Of a DNA stretch of 64,000 nt, positions 25,801 through 36,100 are shown piece by piece (position 1 is the stretch's first letter; every line of letters starts with the position of its first letter). The stretch is from Lepidodermella squamata. Taxonomy: Eukaryota; Gastrotricha. The notes beneath the pieces were generated by a model. The model was not told the origin of the DNA. It ran no database searches and was given only the letters and a program-made list of their open reading frames with translations. The stretch covers positions 1,240,001 through 1,304,000 of the forward strand of contig JBLDXI010000055.1 in NCBI GenBank assembly GCA_047495785.1, in the 5' to 3' direction. The translations under genes were made by a program, and so were the position numbers.

Positions 25801-26343
25801 TATATTAAAAACGAAAGGAAATTCTGAACGAGTCTTATCGTTTGCTATTAAATTCACGGCGACCAGGTGGTAGCGAGTTCATTACCATTTCTGCGACGCA
25901 ATTCATGTTTACTCGGTGGAAAATAAAAGCCTGCCGTCTTCTCATAATAATTGCGGTTGAGACATCAAACAATTCAGCAAACACATACGGCAGAAATTTA
26001 TCGACGAAATAGAGCGCTAAATTGAGTATCGACGTTGAACCTATAACAGCCTTTCTTGTACAGCAAGGCGAATGCAACAAGTTGTGTTCCTTTGACGCAG
26101 TAAGGCGGAGTGACATAGCGGCAACTGAACCCCAAGGTCAAAAGCATTCCCTGATTACCAGCCCAGTGATGCCGAATGATCCAACTTTCCTCTTAGAGGT
26201 TATTATTTCCACATTACTCTGTAAAAGACCGTTATCATTGCTGTGAAAGAAAAAGAGATAAAATTAACTTGGAACCAGATAACATCAGAGCGTAAAGCAT
26301 AGAACAGCAAAAAGCATCCATAAACGACTATAGTCTGCTAGAA

Positions 26344-27332
26344 ATGTCGAACCTGCTTCCAGAAACAAAGATTTGCATTCTCCAAAAGAATCAGGATGAA
26401 AATAACTACGGCTTCGCTGTGAAGTATACTTCAGGACCAGAGCCAACAACTGTGGTGACTAGCGTTAGCCAGGGTAGCGCGGCTTGGCGCGCAGGTCTTA
26501 GAGCTGATGATGTCATAATAGCTGTAGATGGCCAATCTACACTTGGTCCTGATGCTGAAAAAACTTTCAGAAATCGCGCTAGCCAAGCGTGCAACGGCAT
26601 GATGGCTATCCAGTTTTTGCGCAGAGAAGTTCCGCAGCCTCATCCAATCATGATAATTCGGCTGGAAAAATGGAGGTCGTGCTCAAGATTCGGTTTTCGT
26701 ATAGCTAAAAGCGATTCAAAGGGTAAGCTTATATAATATAAAGAATCAACTGATTGTTCAATTCAATTCAATTGCGACTGTCTAGGACCAATAAAAATCA
26801 TCAAAATAGATCCCGGATCACCGGCATACTTGACACCTATGCCAGTCGGTCATGTGTTATGTCAAGTTAATGGACAAAATGTCCGCAATAAAAATTATGG
26901 TGAAGTAGTCAAGATTTTAACCGGTAAAGGCTTAACATTCGCGTGAATTATGAGTGAGCTTGATTTGCATTTTTCAGACAGTGGATCGAAAGTTGAAATA
27001 ACGATTGCTTCTCCTGAAACTGTTAAATGGCTGGATCAGAACAATAAGAACCTTAGCGAAGCGCTCTTGGAGCTAGCGGTAGAAATTCACGGCCCACCCA
27101 TCGAAATCGGTAGCAGCGCCAGTAATACCAAAGATCTATCAACGGAAATTTCACACGCCATATCACAGCCAAGTAAGTCTCGGAAGTTATTGTGCTTGGT
27201 ACGGATGATTCATGACAAACCAAGGATCCGCCCACTTGGTAGAAAAAATGGAGAGATAAGAATTATAAAAATGAATATGCTAACCCGTTTTTTATAATAT
27301 GGTAACTCATATTATCTTCAGCCATTCTTTAG
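26344..27332 (+). CDS. Tandem-PDZ protein
   Basis: A small scaffold-type protein with two PDZ domains; family not identified. Exons 26344-26722, 26786-26923, 26978-27172 and a terminal 27322-27332, giving 240 aa. PDZ1 (about residues 8-98) has the carboxylate-binding loop as NYGFAV and the helix region GSAAWRAGLRADDVI. PDZ2 (about 102-190) has RFGFRI, GSPAYLTPMPVGHVL and VEITIA. The 3' end is uncertain. The donor at 27173 (GTAAGT) can splice to the AG at 27320-27321, giving the end SQPTIL. It can also splice in the same phase to the AG at 27380-27381, two bases before the ATG of the ankyrin-RING gene, which would fuse the two into one 635-aa protein. Confidence 0.7.
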
Positions 27333-27383
27333 CTAGCATCTGATATCATGAGTGTCATTTGAAGTTCATTTAAATCTAGAGCA

Positions 27384-28628
27384 ATGAATTGGCTGAAATC
27401 CAAGCTTGGAAAATCCAAAGACAAGGCTGCGGCAGCCAAAGACTCAAAGCCTGTTTTAGTAGCTTCTAGTCTTATTGAAAATGATCTCGATCAAATTAAT
27501 GAACTTATTCGTTTGTCAGAAAGTCAAAGGCCGTTGGAACTTCCTGCTCAAGATGAGGACGAACTGATTGCATTAGCCATTGATTCTGAAATCGAGGAGT
27601 ATCAAGCCCCTTTCTTCGCTGATAGCTTCTACTCTTTGGCCGGCACTGAAAGCGAATGGTTCCAACTGGCGGTTTCTACAATTGAAAGCGATAGTCACCG
27701 ACCAAGTGAAATGCCTCAGCTCATACAGACCATTACTGATATCATAAGGTCATGGCCTAATCTACTAGCAGAGCTGAGCAAAAATGGTTGTTCGCTTCTG
27801 CACATCTTCGTAATTCACCGGCTGCAACCTTTGACAGAACTTGCCCTTAGCATGGATGCAAAACTTTTACAGAAGGTTGATGGGATTTTTAATCTGATTG
27901 TCACATTTTTATCAATGAAATCTTAGGATTCTCTCGGGCGATTACCGTTACATTTTGCAGCGGCTAGCAACAATGCCGATGCAATTTCAGCCTTAGTCTT
28001 AACTTGGCAAATTCATCAGACTACTCAGTCCATTACCCCGAGTTGGATTAATGCTCCGGATTTATCTGGCTATACACCGCTCCATTACGCAACAGAAAAT
28101 TTAGCATTGAAGGCAGTGCAAAAATTGCTGGAGTTAAATGCGAATTTAGCGGCTCAGGACGATCATGGCCAGACACCGTTGCATGTTCTAGCAAAACAAT
28201 TGCACAATGACGCTCCCCATGAAGCGCGCCGATGTCTCAATAAAATCGCCGAGTTGCTCATGAAAGCATCGCGTGATCGCGGCCTGGTGCCGCCTGTGTG
28301 GGAAGTCACCCAGGAAACTGGTCTAACGCCAGCCGGACTGGCAAGTTACAGTGGATTCGTGGAAACAGCTCAATTTTTATTGGCGAAGGCTAATGAATTT
28401 ACATCGGGAAAGCCATCAGCGCCGGCGCTTACAGCTTCGATTGCTACGAGGATTTCTTCTTCTACACGGCTGCGGAATGAATGTTGCATTTGCGTTGATC
28501 AAGAAATCAATTGTTTATTGGAACCGTGCTCGCATTTGACGGTCTGCTCCGACTGTGCGGTGAAAATAAAAGACTGTCCGATTTGCCGATCGCCAATCGC
28601 AAATGTCAAACGAGTGTATCTACCATAG
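27384..28628 (+). CDS. Ankyrin-repeat RING-finger protein, probable E3 ubiquitin ligase
   Basis: Exons 27384-27875 and 27927-28628, phase 0 junction, 397 aa. The N-terminus is basic (MNWLKSKLGKSKDK), followed by an acidic region. Four ankyrin-like repeats follow, marked by GRLPLHFAA, GYTPLHYA, GQTPLHVLA and GLTPAGLAS (about residues 165-335). A C-terminal C3HC4 RING starts about residue 348 (CCICVDQE, PCSHLTVCSDC, DCPICRSPI). The ankyrins-then-terminal-RING layout recalls Mind-bomb-like ligases, though it is far shorter and no orthologue is claimed. The role as an E3 with an ankyrin-bound substrate is inferred from the domains. The start lies only 51 bases after the possible stop of the PDZ gene. 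AATAAA at 28847-28852. Confidence 0.8.
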
Positions 28629-28945
28629 CGTTAATTAGCATTGTCATTCGTCAAATTTTAGCTTTCGATTGCTATTGTATAGTATTTTCTAAAAAATACC
28701 GATAATGTATTATTATTGTGCGATAGAAGAACACTTAATGCTGCTATTATCCCTGCTGCGTGCGGGCTGGGTGCTCCAACTCCCTGCTGGGTCGGGGCAT
28801 TACGCTATTGAATTTTTCTAGTAATTTTTTCCATATGTAATTATAAAATAAAGGAAAGTATGCCTTTTCCCGTGATGTTTTAAATGATGTCCAGCAAATA
28901 ATTTCGGCGGGAACTTCGCTCTAAAGCTTATCCTGAGATTAAATT

Positions 28946-29517
28946 ATGGCTACAGCAGAATCTCCTTTGTTTGAGATTTTCCGCATTCCAGCAAGTTTTG
29001 AATTTGGCTGCCCATTCCCGACAGCCAAGTTTCCGGACAGCTATATCTCCCGAAATTTTCTATTCGCGAGCATCAATGGCCTCGACCAACTCGAGGCATG
29101 CGTTCAGTCAGCCTGTGAAGTTCTGCCAGATGGCGGGGCCCTGGTTTTCGGCGTTCAAGGCGCACGTAGGCTCGTCAAAGGGTTTGTTTTCCACTCAAAT
29201 AAGTCGGAAGTCACGTTCCGAAATACACTTTACGAAACTGCGAATCGTAACGGCAGAATAGCTTTGGTAATTATTTTGAACGGAGAACCAGTTCGATACG
29301 TTAATCCAACTATTTATTTCAGATAAGTTTCGTCCCGCTCATAGACTACCCACCCAAGGTATGCGCAATAGTGTTCCTGCCTTATCGCCACCGGCCGGAG
29401 ACACCGATTCTGATAAACACCCAACCTTTGACTTGCAGCTGCTGCGCTTTCGCCCAGAGAATGCCTGAGTTATTGCCGACGAAGCATCAACAACGGGCAG
29501 CTTTTTTCAACTGCTAG
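28946..29517 (+). CDS. Small Schlafen-like (AlbA_2 domain) protein
   Basis: Exons 28946-29266 and 29323-29517, phase 0, 171 aa. The only recognisable part is a Schlafen AlbA-like fold: an N-terminal FPDSYISRNFLF segment, the glycine turn PDGGALVFGVQG followed by a VKGF strand, then VISFVPLIDYPPKVCAIVF. The last corresponds to the strand pair that closes the domain in Schlafen-like proteins such as SLFNL1. There is no P-loop or helicase part, so the whole protein is about one domain. Where Schlafen nucleases carry the catalytic E in a vEFK-type motif I read RNFLF, so activity is doubtful. Assigned by pattern memory only; an unrelated alpha/beta protein is possible. AATAAA at 29585-29590. Confidence 0.5.
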
Positions 29518-29775
29518 CAAAATAATTGTATATATGGCAGAATGCGTTAGTATTTTCTAGTAGTTCAAGACGTGTTTCTGTTGAAATAAATCCAGAAAAA
29601 TATCAATCGAGCTTCAATTTTGCCCGTACAATGAAAGGTTTGTAAGCCGTTGCCAATGCCGAAATTTGGATTTCGGTGGCTCTTGCAGGGTTCATAGAGA
29701 AAATTTAGTCGTCTGGACTGGACTAGCCCTAAACCGGACGATTTCGCCTAGAGCTATCCTAGTCCTGTTTACTAT

Positions 29776-29817
29776 CACTGAATATAGTCAGTGACCACCT
29801 GTCATTATTACAGGTGG
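29776..29817. repeat. Two adjacent small hairpins between convergent genes
   Basis: 29776-29793 reads CACTGA...TCAGTG (6-bp stem, 6-base loop). 29795-29817 reads CCACCTGT...ACAGGTGG (8-bp stem, 7-base loop). They sit between the stop codons of the Schlafen-like gene (+) and ASCC2 (-). Confidence 0.7.
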
Positions 29818-29936
29818 ATCCGGTATCCAATGGTTTTTCACAGAAAGAAATGAATTATGGTCCGTTTATTTATTTTTCAAAACTTTTCAGCAGTTTAAAT
29901 AGCATCATTATCGTGCAATGTCCGTCGCATAATTTA

Positions 29937-32369
29937 TCAAAACTGCCGTCGTTTTCTGTCAGCCAGATCACGCCGGTTGTGATTCCCCACGCTAGCCTTG
30001 TGCCTTTCCTTCCGCATTCTTTGCACGTCCTCAGGTAACGGCTCTTGCTGTCCCTGCTGTTGTTGCCCATCATCAGCCTGTTCTTCTTCATTTCGACTCG
30101 CAGCAAGAGGCCGCGCGTCGTTTCTGGCGGTTTTCGGCCGTTGTTGCTGTTGCTGCTGTTGCTGGTAGTAAGTACCCTTCGAAACAGCATCTTCGATTTT
30201 GTGCCGATCTCGACTTGCGCCTTTGAACCCGCGCGTATCGCCTATACGCGGGCCGGGCCTTTCGTTTTCACCAGGCGGAGCATTCACAGGAGGCCCGCTC
30301 GCTCGACCGCGGCCGCCGCCCCTCGCCCCGAAATTGCCACCTCGGCCACCCGCGTAATACGATGTTTGACCCCTTTGATAAGGCTGTTGCTGCTGTTGCT
30401 CTGCTTCCTCGTCTTCGTCGTCATCTTCGTCGTTTTCCGTCGATTCATTGACCCGCTCAGCGCCGATCGCCAAAACTCGAGGCACAACGAACGCGCGCCG
30501 CCTCATTAATTCGTCACCGGCTGAGCCCTGAGGACCGACTGCTCCCTCGTTGTCGTCATAGGTGTCGTCATACTCGTCGTCATACTCCATTTCCGGCACT
30601 GTTACATTCACCCAGTTACTTGGCATGTTCGGATTCGACGCCGGTACCTCCGTTGGTTTCGGCGCAGTGGATTCGGTCACAACAGTGGCAAATTTATTGT
30701 AAAATTGCTTCATATCCTTGATTTCGCTTTTATCAAGAACAGTATCGCGTTTCCCGATATGAACGGCCGCTGTTGCTGCCTCGATGTTGTCACTCGTGAA
30801 CTCGTAATTATTATCGTCGTTCACTTCCTGTTCCTCGCTCAGATCTGGAGGCAAGTTGTTGTCGAGCATAGCCTGCACCAACGCATCGGCGTTGTACTCG
30901 AACCTAGCCAAACACCTGACGACAAATTTTTCATTCAAATCAGCGCCCATGACTCCGTTTACGAGCTGCACCATCGCATCGATTTCAGCCTTCGACGGGC
31001 CTCCACTCGCAGCAGGCTTGGCGGTGTTTTGAACGGGCACAGGTCGAGGCGGTGATTTCTTGCGCGGATTTTCGGCCTGTTGGAACTTCTTTTTCGCTTC
31101 AGAGACTGCCGACGACACGTAGTCTTTACAAGATCGATCAACATTATTACCACAATTCTTCTCTAGCAACGCTAAATCCGCTGAGATGGAATGCAACTGG
31201 TCGAGAAGCCAGATGAATCTATGATGCCCGGCTACTGTTGTTAGCGCACTGAAATACAATTCGGGATGGAAACTATCAGGCGCTCGGAGGGAAGTTGCGC
31301 CAACCAGCGCATGGAACGTATTGACAATCCTGACTTCGGTCGCCGCCGCAATTCTGAGCAGAGTTTCCGCGTCGATCAAAGAACAGTTGGCTCTATCGCA
31401 CGATATTTTACCGGCTAGTTTTGTCAAATGAGCAATCAAAGGTTGGAGGGTCGAGTCGGCGAATTCAGCACAGTACGACAGCAAAGTCGGACAGTTTTCT
31501 TGAACAATCTCAGCCGCTGATGGGTAGACCTTCACAAATGTTTCCAACGTCGAAAACGTATCGAATGAAAACACAACCATGTCACTAATTTGAGCCAGCA
31601 GGTATCTATCATCATGGTTCTAAAATTGAAAAAAATAACTATACAGCTTAATCGATTTTATGTCCAGTTCAATTACTTTGACAAGTGAAAGATCGTCGAG
31701 TTTCGAGGCCAATTTGCGAAGGGCGATTTCGGTAGACGAAAACGCCGTCGCTAGATCTTCGGCGTATCTCGGTTGGCAGTTGAACATGGATTCCAACATT
31801 TTAGTCAGCAAATTGCCGTTACTTCGCCCGTACAGAGCGACAGTGTCGAAAAACATTGGCACGGACCATATCCGTTTGTCATATATCATTTCGCCGAATT
31901 TCGGCGGGGGTAGAAAATTCTCGCGATCTTTATCCTTCACACTGCTACTGGTGTCTTTATTTGTTGCCAGTCGGATGAGGGTGAGAAAAACAAGGCGATT
32001 CACAGATTGCAGTAGGCTCAATGTTTCAGTGTCTTCAGGAAGCCGTTCAAACTCAAACCAGTGTCGAGGTGAAAACCGCAGGAATGAATCGATACTCCTT
32101 AGAATCGACTTCTCAGACACAACAAGATTCCAAAATGATGGCGTGTCTAATTGCAGTAGCTTATGTAAATCTAAGGAAATCATTTCCATTCGATGTTTGA
32201 ACTCGCTCATCGGAATGTCAGGTCCAAGCGGGCGGAATAAAACCATTGAAATGCCGCTATCACTGGCATCTGAATTCAAGGACATGCCGTTATTTGAGCT
32301 GGTTGATTTCGTTGGCACGAAGCCGGGTGGAGCAGCTGTCGCGCTGGAAAGCGATCGGGCTGTTGCCAT
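29937..32369 (-). CDS. ASCC2: ASCC2, ubiquitin-binding subunit of the ASC-1 complex
   Basis: ASCC2 binds K63-linked ubiquitin and, with the ASCC3 helicase, works in alkylation-damage repair and in splitting collided ribosomes. Exons 32369-31677 and 31619-29937, 57-bp intron, 791 aa. Evidence: the N-terminal helical ASCC3-binding region, a CUE domain at about residues 445-490 (IDAMVQLVNGVMGADLNEKF, then LVQAMLDNN), an acidic stretch (MEYDDEYDDTYDDNEG), RGG/Gln-rich low complexity, and the ASCC2-type C-terminus GNHNRRDLADRKR. The start MATARSLSS is at 32369. AATAAA on the minus strand at 29870-29865. Large open frames on the opposite strand are shadows. It is convergent with the Schlafen-like gene. 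Confidence 0.85.
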
Positions 32370-33130
32370 AATTTATTCAAAAATAGGTCGCCTAAAACAT
32401 TATAGCCCATATTTTAACCCAATATGACTTCATTTGTCTCGAAGTATCAGTTATTATATTGTGGTAATGCACGCACCTTCCGACTCACTTCAAATACAAT
32501 TTATACGAATAATTTATAATTTTGCGGTGAACACATAAAATAGAAATGGACATAGATTTGCGCATTTTTTGTCAGCAAATTAAATATTTTGCAGTTGTTT
32601 ACATTTCATCGATTATATATGATTTCTTATAATACATTATTACATCAGACACGAACATAAGTGTAAATCGGGTCCTTTAGCGGAAATGATATAGTAATCT
32701 TTAAGTCACAGCCAAGTTTTTTGTTGCGTTTAGAACATACAGACATCGCACCAACAAATTAGACGCATATTTTCAAGCCAACAACGCATTTTTCAAGGAA
32801 GTCAAGAGGCGCTAATTTAATTCGCTCCGAGAAATGAAAGACTTGTCAAGCATATTATTATTCAGTTATAAGTTCGGTCGAATTCAAATACACAGCAGCA
32901 AAGCAGCAGCTGAATTTGAAGGGATTTGAAAGTCCGGTAAAAGGCCAAGATCCATGCTAGGTTCTTATCTCAGATCGATATAAAAGCGCGTCCGACCAAC
33001 AACCAAAGGCATCATTTTTTTTTAAGAGTACCGTCACCACCCAGGCAAAAGCCGGTAGATTAGAGCCACCTCCTCGGCTAAAAAAATATGCAAATTTAGC
33101 GAAAAATGCAAAGCAAGAAAGCAAGCAAAA
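32370..33130. other. Intergenic between ASCC2 and the golgin
   Basis: No coding exon. Contains a well-formed TATAAAAG at 32979-32986 on the plus strand with no plus-strand gene following. The region should contain the ASCC2 promoter (left) and the golgin 3' UTR (right). Confidence 0.45.
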
Positions 33131-36100
33131 TCATCTCCTTACACCGTTCTTGGAGTCTTCGCGCGCGCTGATTTCAGCCATTTGATCGTCCGTGAACCGC
33201 ATGACAGTGGCGATGACCTTCCACAGCACATGCGTTTCCCGCCCAAGCATATATTCGAGCAAAATGTTGCGCAAATATTCGTATTCAGTGGCCTCATGCA
33301 GCTGCAACGCCATCCCGCCATTACTTAGCCCGGGCGATGAAACTGAACCGGCCAGCACCGAAGACTGCGATGGGGTGAAATAGGGTGTGGCCTCGAAGCT
33401 AGACTTTCCGTTTCTGGCCGGTGTTCCTGCACCGCCAGATCGCGTCGAATCGAGCAGGTCGGATAGACGTTTCAGCTCCTGAACCATTTGCTCGCGATCT
33501 CGACGAGCCGACTCGATTTCTTCATTCATATGCTGACGCTCGACGACCCATTGTTTTGTCTCGTTTCTGAACTCCTCCATCAACCCATCAACTTCAGCCT
33601 GGTGCTTTTCGCTCTGAGACTGCATCCGCGTTGACGCCTCCTGGCGTAGCTCAGTAGCTTGATCTCGAAGCTGCTTTTCGTACCTTCAAATAATACAAGA
33701 GCAAAGTAAATGAGAAAAAATCAAAGATTCAAAATACTCACATTACAACAAGCTGCTCCACGGCAGCATTTTTCTCGGATAATTCACGTTCCAGAGTCCT
33801 CAGTTGGCGCTCGGGGTTCTCGTGGCTACTCCGAGCATTATCCGCCACCGTCAGTTTGGCTATTTGCTTTTCTCGTTCGGCTAGCTGTCGTTCGAAATCA
33901 CCATAGGCTCGCTTCATTTCATACCGAATGCGCTGTTCTGTATCCGCCTTCTCTTTCTCGTGAGTAGCAGTCATCCGTTCGACTTCAGCCTCATGCTTCC
34001 TCACAGTGTCACTCAACTCAAGCTCCAACTCGGCAATTTTGATTTCTTTATCAGCCACGGTTTTCGTGACCAGCTCAATGCGGCCCGTCAAATCAGCAAT
34101 AGTAGTTTGAAGGTCGCTAATAGATGGCACCGTAGGGTCTGTTGAAGGCTCACTGGACAAAGCCAGCGACGACTTCAAAACATCGATCTCCGACAAACTG
34201 CTGGCTAATTGTTTCTCAAGTTCGCACTTTTCGTCACCGATGAGTTTCAGCTTCTTAGCAGATTGAGTTTTCAGCGCCGCAAATCTCTGCTGAGCCTCCT
34301 CTGCAGTTTTTCGAAATGAATCAAGTTCAGTTTTGAGTTTGCCAACCAACTCCTGGCTCAGGGTCATTTTGTTTCGGCATTCAACAAGCTCCATTTCCAG
34401 GGTTGCGCATTTGCCCTTCAGCTCGTCTGTGAGTTTATTCGCCCGGCCGATTTCTGATTGGTATTGATCCTGCGCAACTTCTGCCTTGGACTTCAACTCT
34501 GAATATTCAGCTTCTACAGCGGTCAATTTGGTTTCCAGGCGGCGAAGTTCGATGGTGGAGGTAGTCAGGTCTTCGCTGAGTTGGTTCTTTTCTTCAGTTA
34601 AATGCTTCTCTCGCTGAGCGACTTCAGTCAACACAAAAGCATGTTCCTTCTGCAGAAAATTGATTTCATTACTCAGCTGGTGGTAATCTCTGGAGGCTGC
34701 TGAAGATTTCTCACGTTCGCTGGCCAAGTGCTCGTTAGCCTCTTTCAGCAATTGCTCCGTAGAATTCAGTTTCTCTGTCAACTTTTCAACAGCGCTCTCG
34801 AGTTCGCCGATTCGCCGAATCGCCCCTGATTCATTAGAATCGAGCGCTTGCTGTAACTGATTTGCATTAGCGGTCACATGGCCAAGTTTGGCTTGCAATT
34901 CGCCGATTTCGGTTCTCAAAGATGAAATCAGCTCTTCGTCGCGTTTACCGGCTTCTAAATGTTTGTTTTCAGCAGTTTTAAGCTCAGCTCGAATGGCATC
35001 AAGCGAAGAGGAAATGGCTTCCTTTTCTTTCGAGACGATATCAAGCTGAGACTTCATGTTATTGAACGAGTCTATAACAGCTGATGTGATATCGCCCAAT
35101 CCGGTGATATCTCCCGACACTAATGCACCGAGGCGTTTGGACTCCGCTTCCATCTCAGCCTTACATGTCGTCAATTCGGTCTTGAATTGCTTGCCCTTGC
35201 CAACCAGCGATTGAAGCCGCTCGGTCTTTTCGCCCAGCTGTTTTTGTAGAGCATCGTTGCTATTTTTGAGCTGGGCTACTGCGGCAGTTTCACTCTTCAA
35301 TTGCTCACTCAACGACTGAGCGAGTGATGATTGCTCATCCAACTGTTTGGTCAAGGTCTCATTAGTAGTACGCAGTGTTGCTAATTCTTCTGAAGCAACA
35401 CTAGCCCTTTGAGAGGCAGCAGACTCCAGGTCTTTTATTTGAGACTCTCGTTGATTCATCTCCCCTTTCAAGTGAGATAATTCATTCTGGAGCGACTCCA
35501 GCTGAGCTTTGGTATCGGCCAACTCCGAGCAATTCGCTTCAAGAGACGCAATTTTCGAGTCTTTCTCCGTTACTTGACTGCTAAGTGAATCGAGTTCCGA
35601 GCGGAGATTCGCGACTAAATTGGACTCCTGTTGAGAGAGCGAAGAGGCCTGAGACTCCAGAGCCTGAATGCGAGCAGAGCTTTCAGCCAACTGTTTCTCA
35701 AGATCCTCTTTAATCGCACGATACGCATTAGCTTCTTCAACGTTTTGCCTCAGTTGTTGACAATCGGCTGAAAGGCGTTCAATTTCTTTCTCCTTATCTG
35801 CGACTTGCTGGGTTATGGACTGAATTGACTGCTGTAGCGACGAAATATTGCTGGACTTAAGGGCATTTTCTGATTCAAGCTCTTCGATTTGCTTCGATTT
35901 TTCATTGAGCTTCGATTCTAGGCTGTCGCGATCGTGCCTCAACGATTGGAGATCGCCAAGTTCGCTGAGGATACTTTGATCTTTTGACTCCAAGGCTTGA
36001 ATTTGAGCATTCAAATCCGCTAGTTTTTGGTTTAACGAATCGTTTTGTCCGCGCAAAGATTGTAAGTCTCGTTCTAACGCCTCACGAACATCTTGTGCGG

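Larger units (their letters stand above)
20154..26343. other. Long non-coding interval downstream of FOXO
   Basis: About 6.2 kb, AT-rich, with no supportable coding exon. Its left part is probably FOXO 3' UTR, but no polyadenylation site could be chosen; AATAAA occurs as late as 24138-24143. It holds simple repeats: TTC-rich 22267-22292, (CT)8 at 22565-22580, ATA/TAA run about 24307-24328. It also holds a perfect 10-bp-stem hairpin at 22780-22810. The right end must contain the promoter of the PDZ gene. Confidence 0.5.

Noticed and set aside
31620-31639. A 20-base intron in ASCC2 (GTTATT...TTTTAG)
   Set aside because: Too short to splice; a GTAATT donor further upstream gives a normal 57-bp intron in phase.
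31660-32427. 255-aa open frame on the plus strand
   Set aside because: It lies antisense over the first ASCC2 exon, has no family resemblance and is a by-product of codon usage on the other strand.
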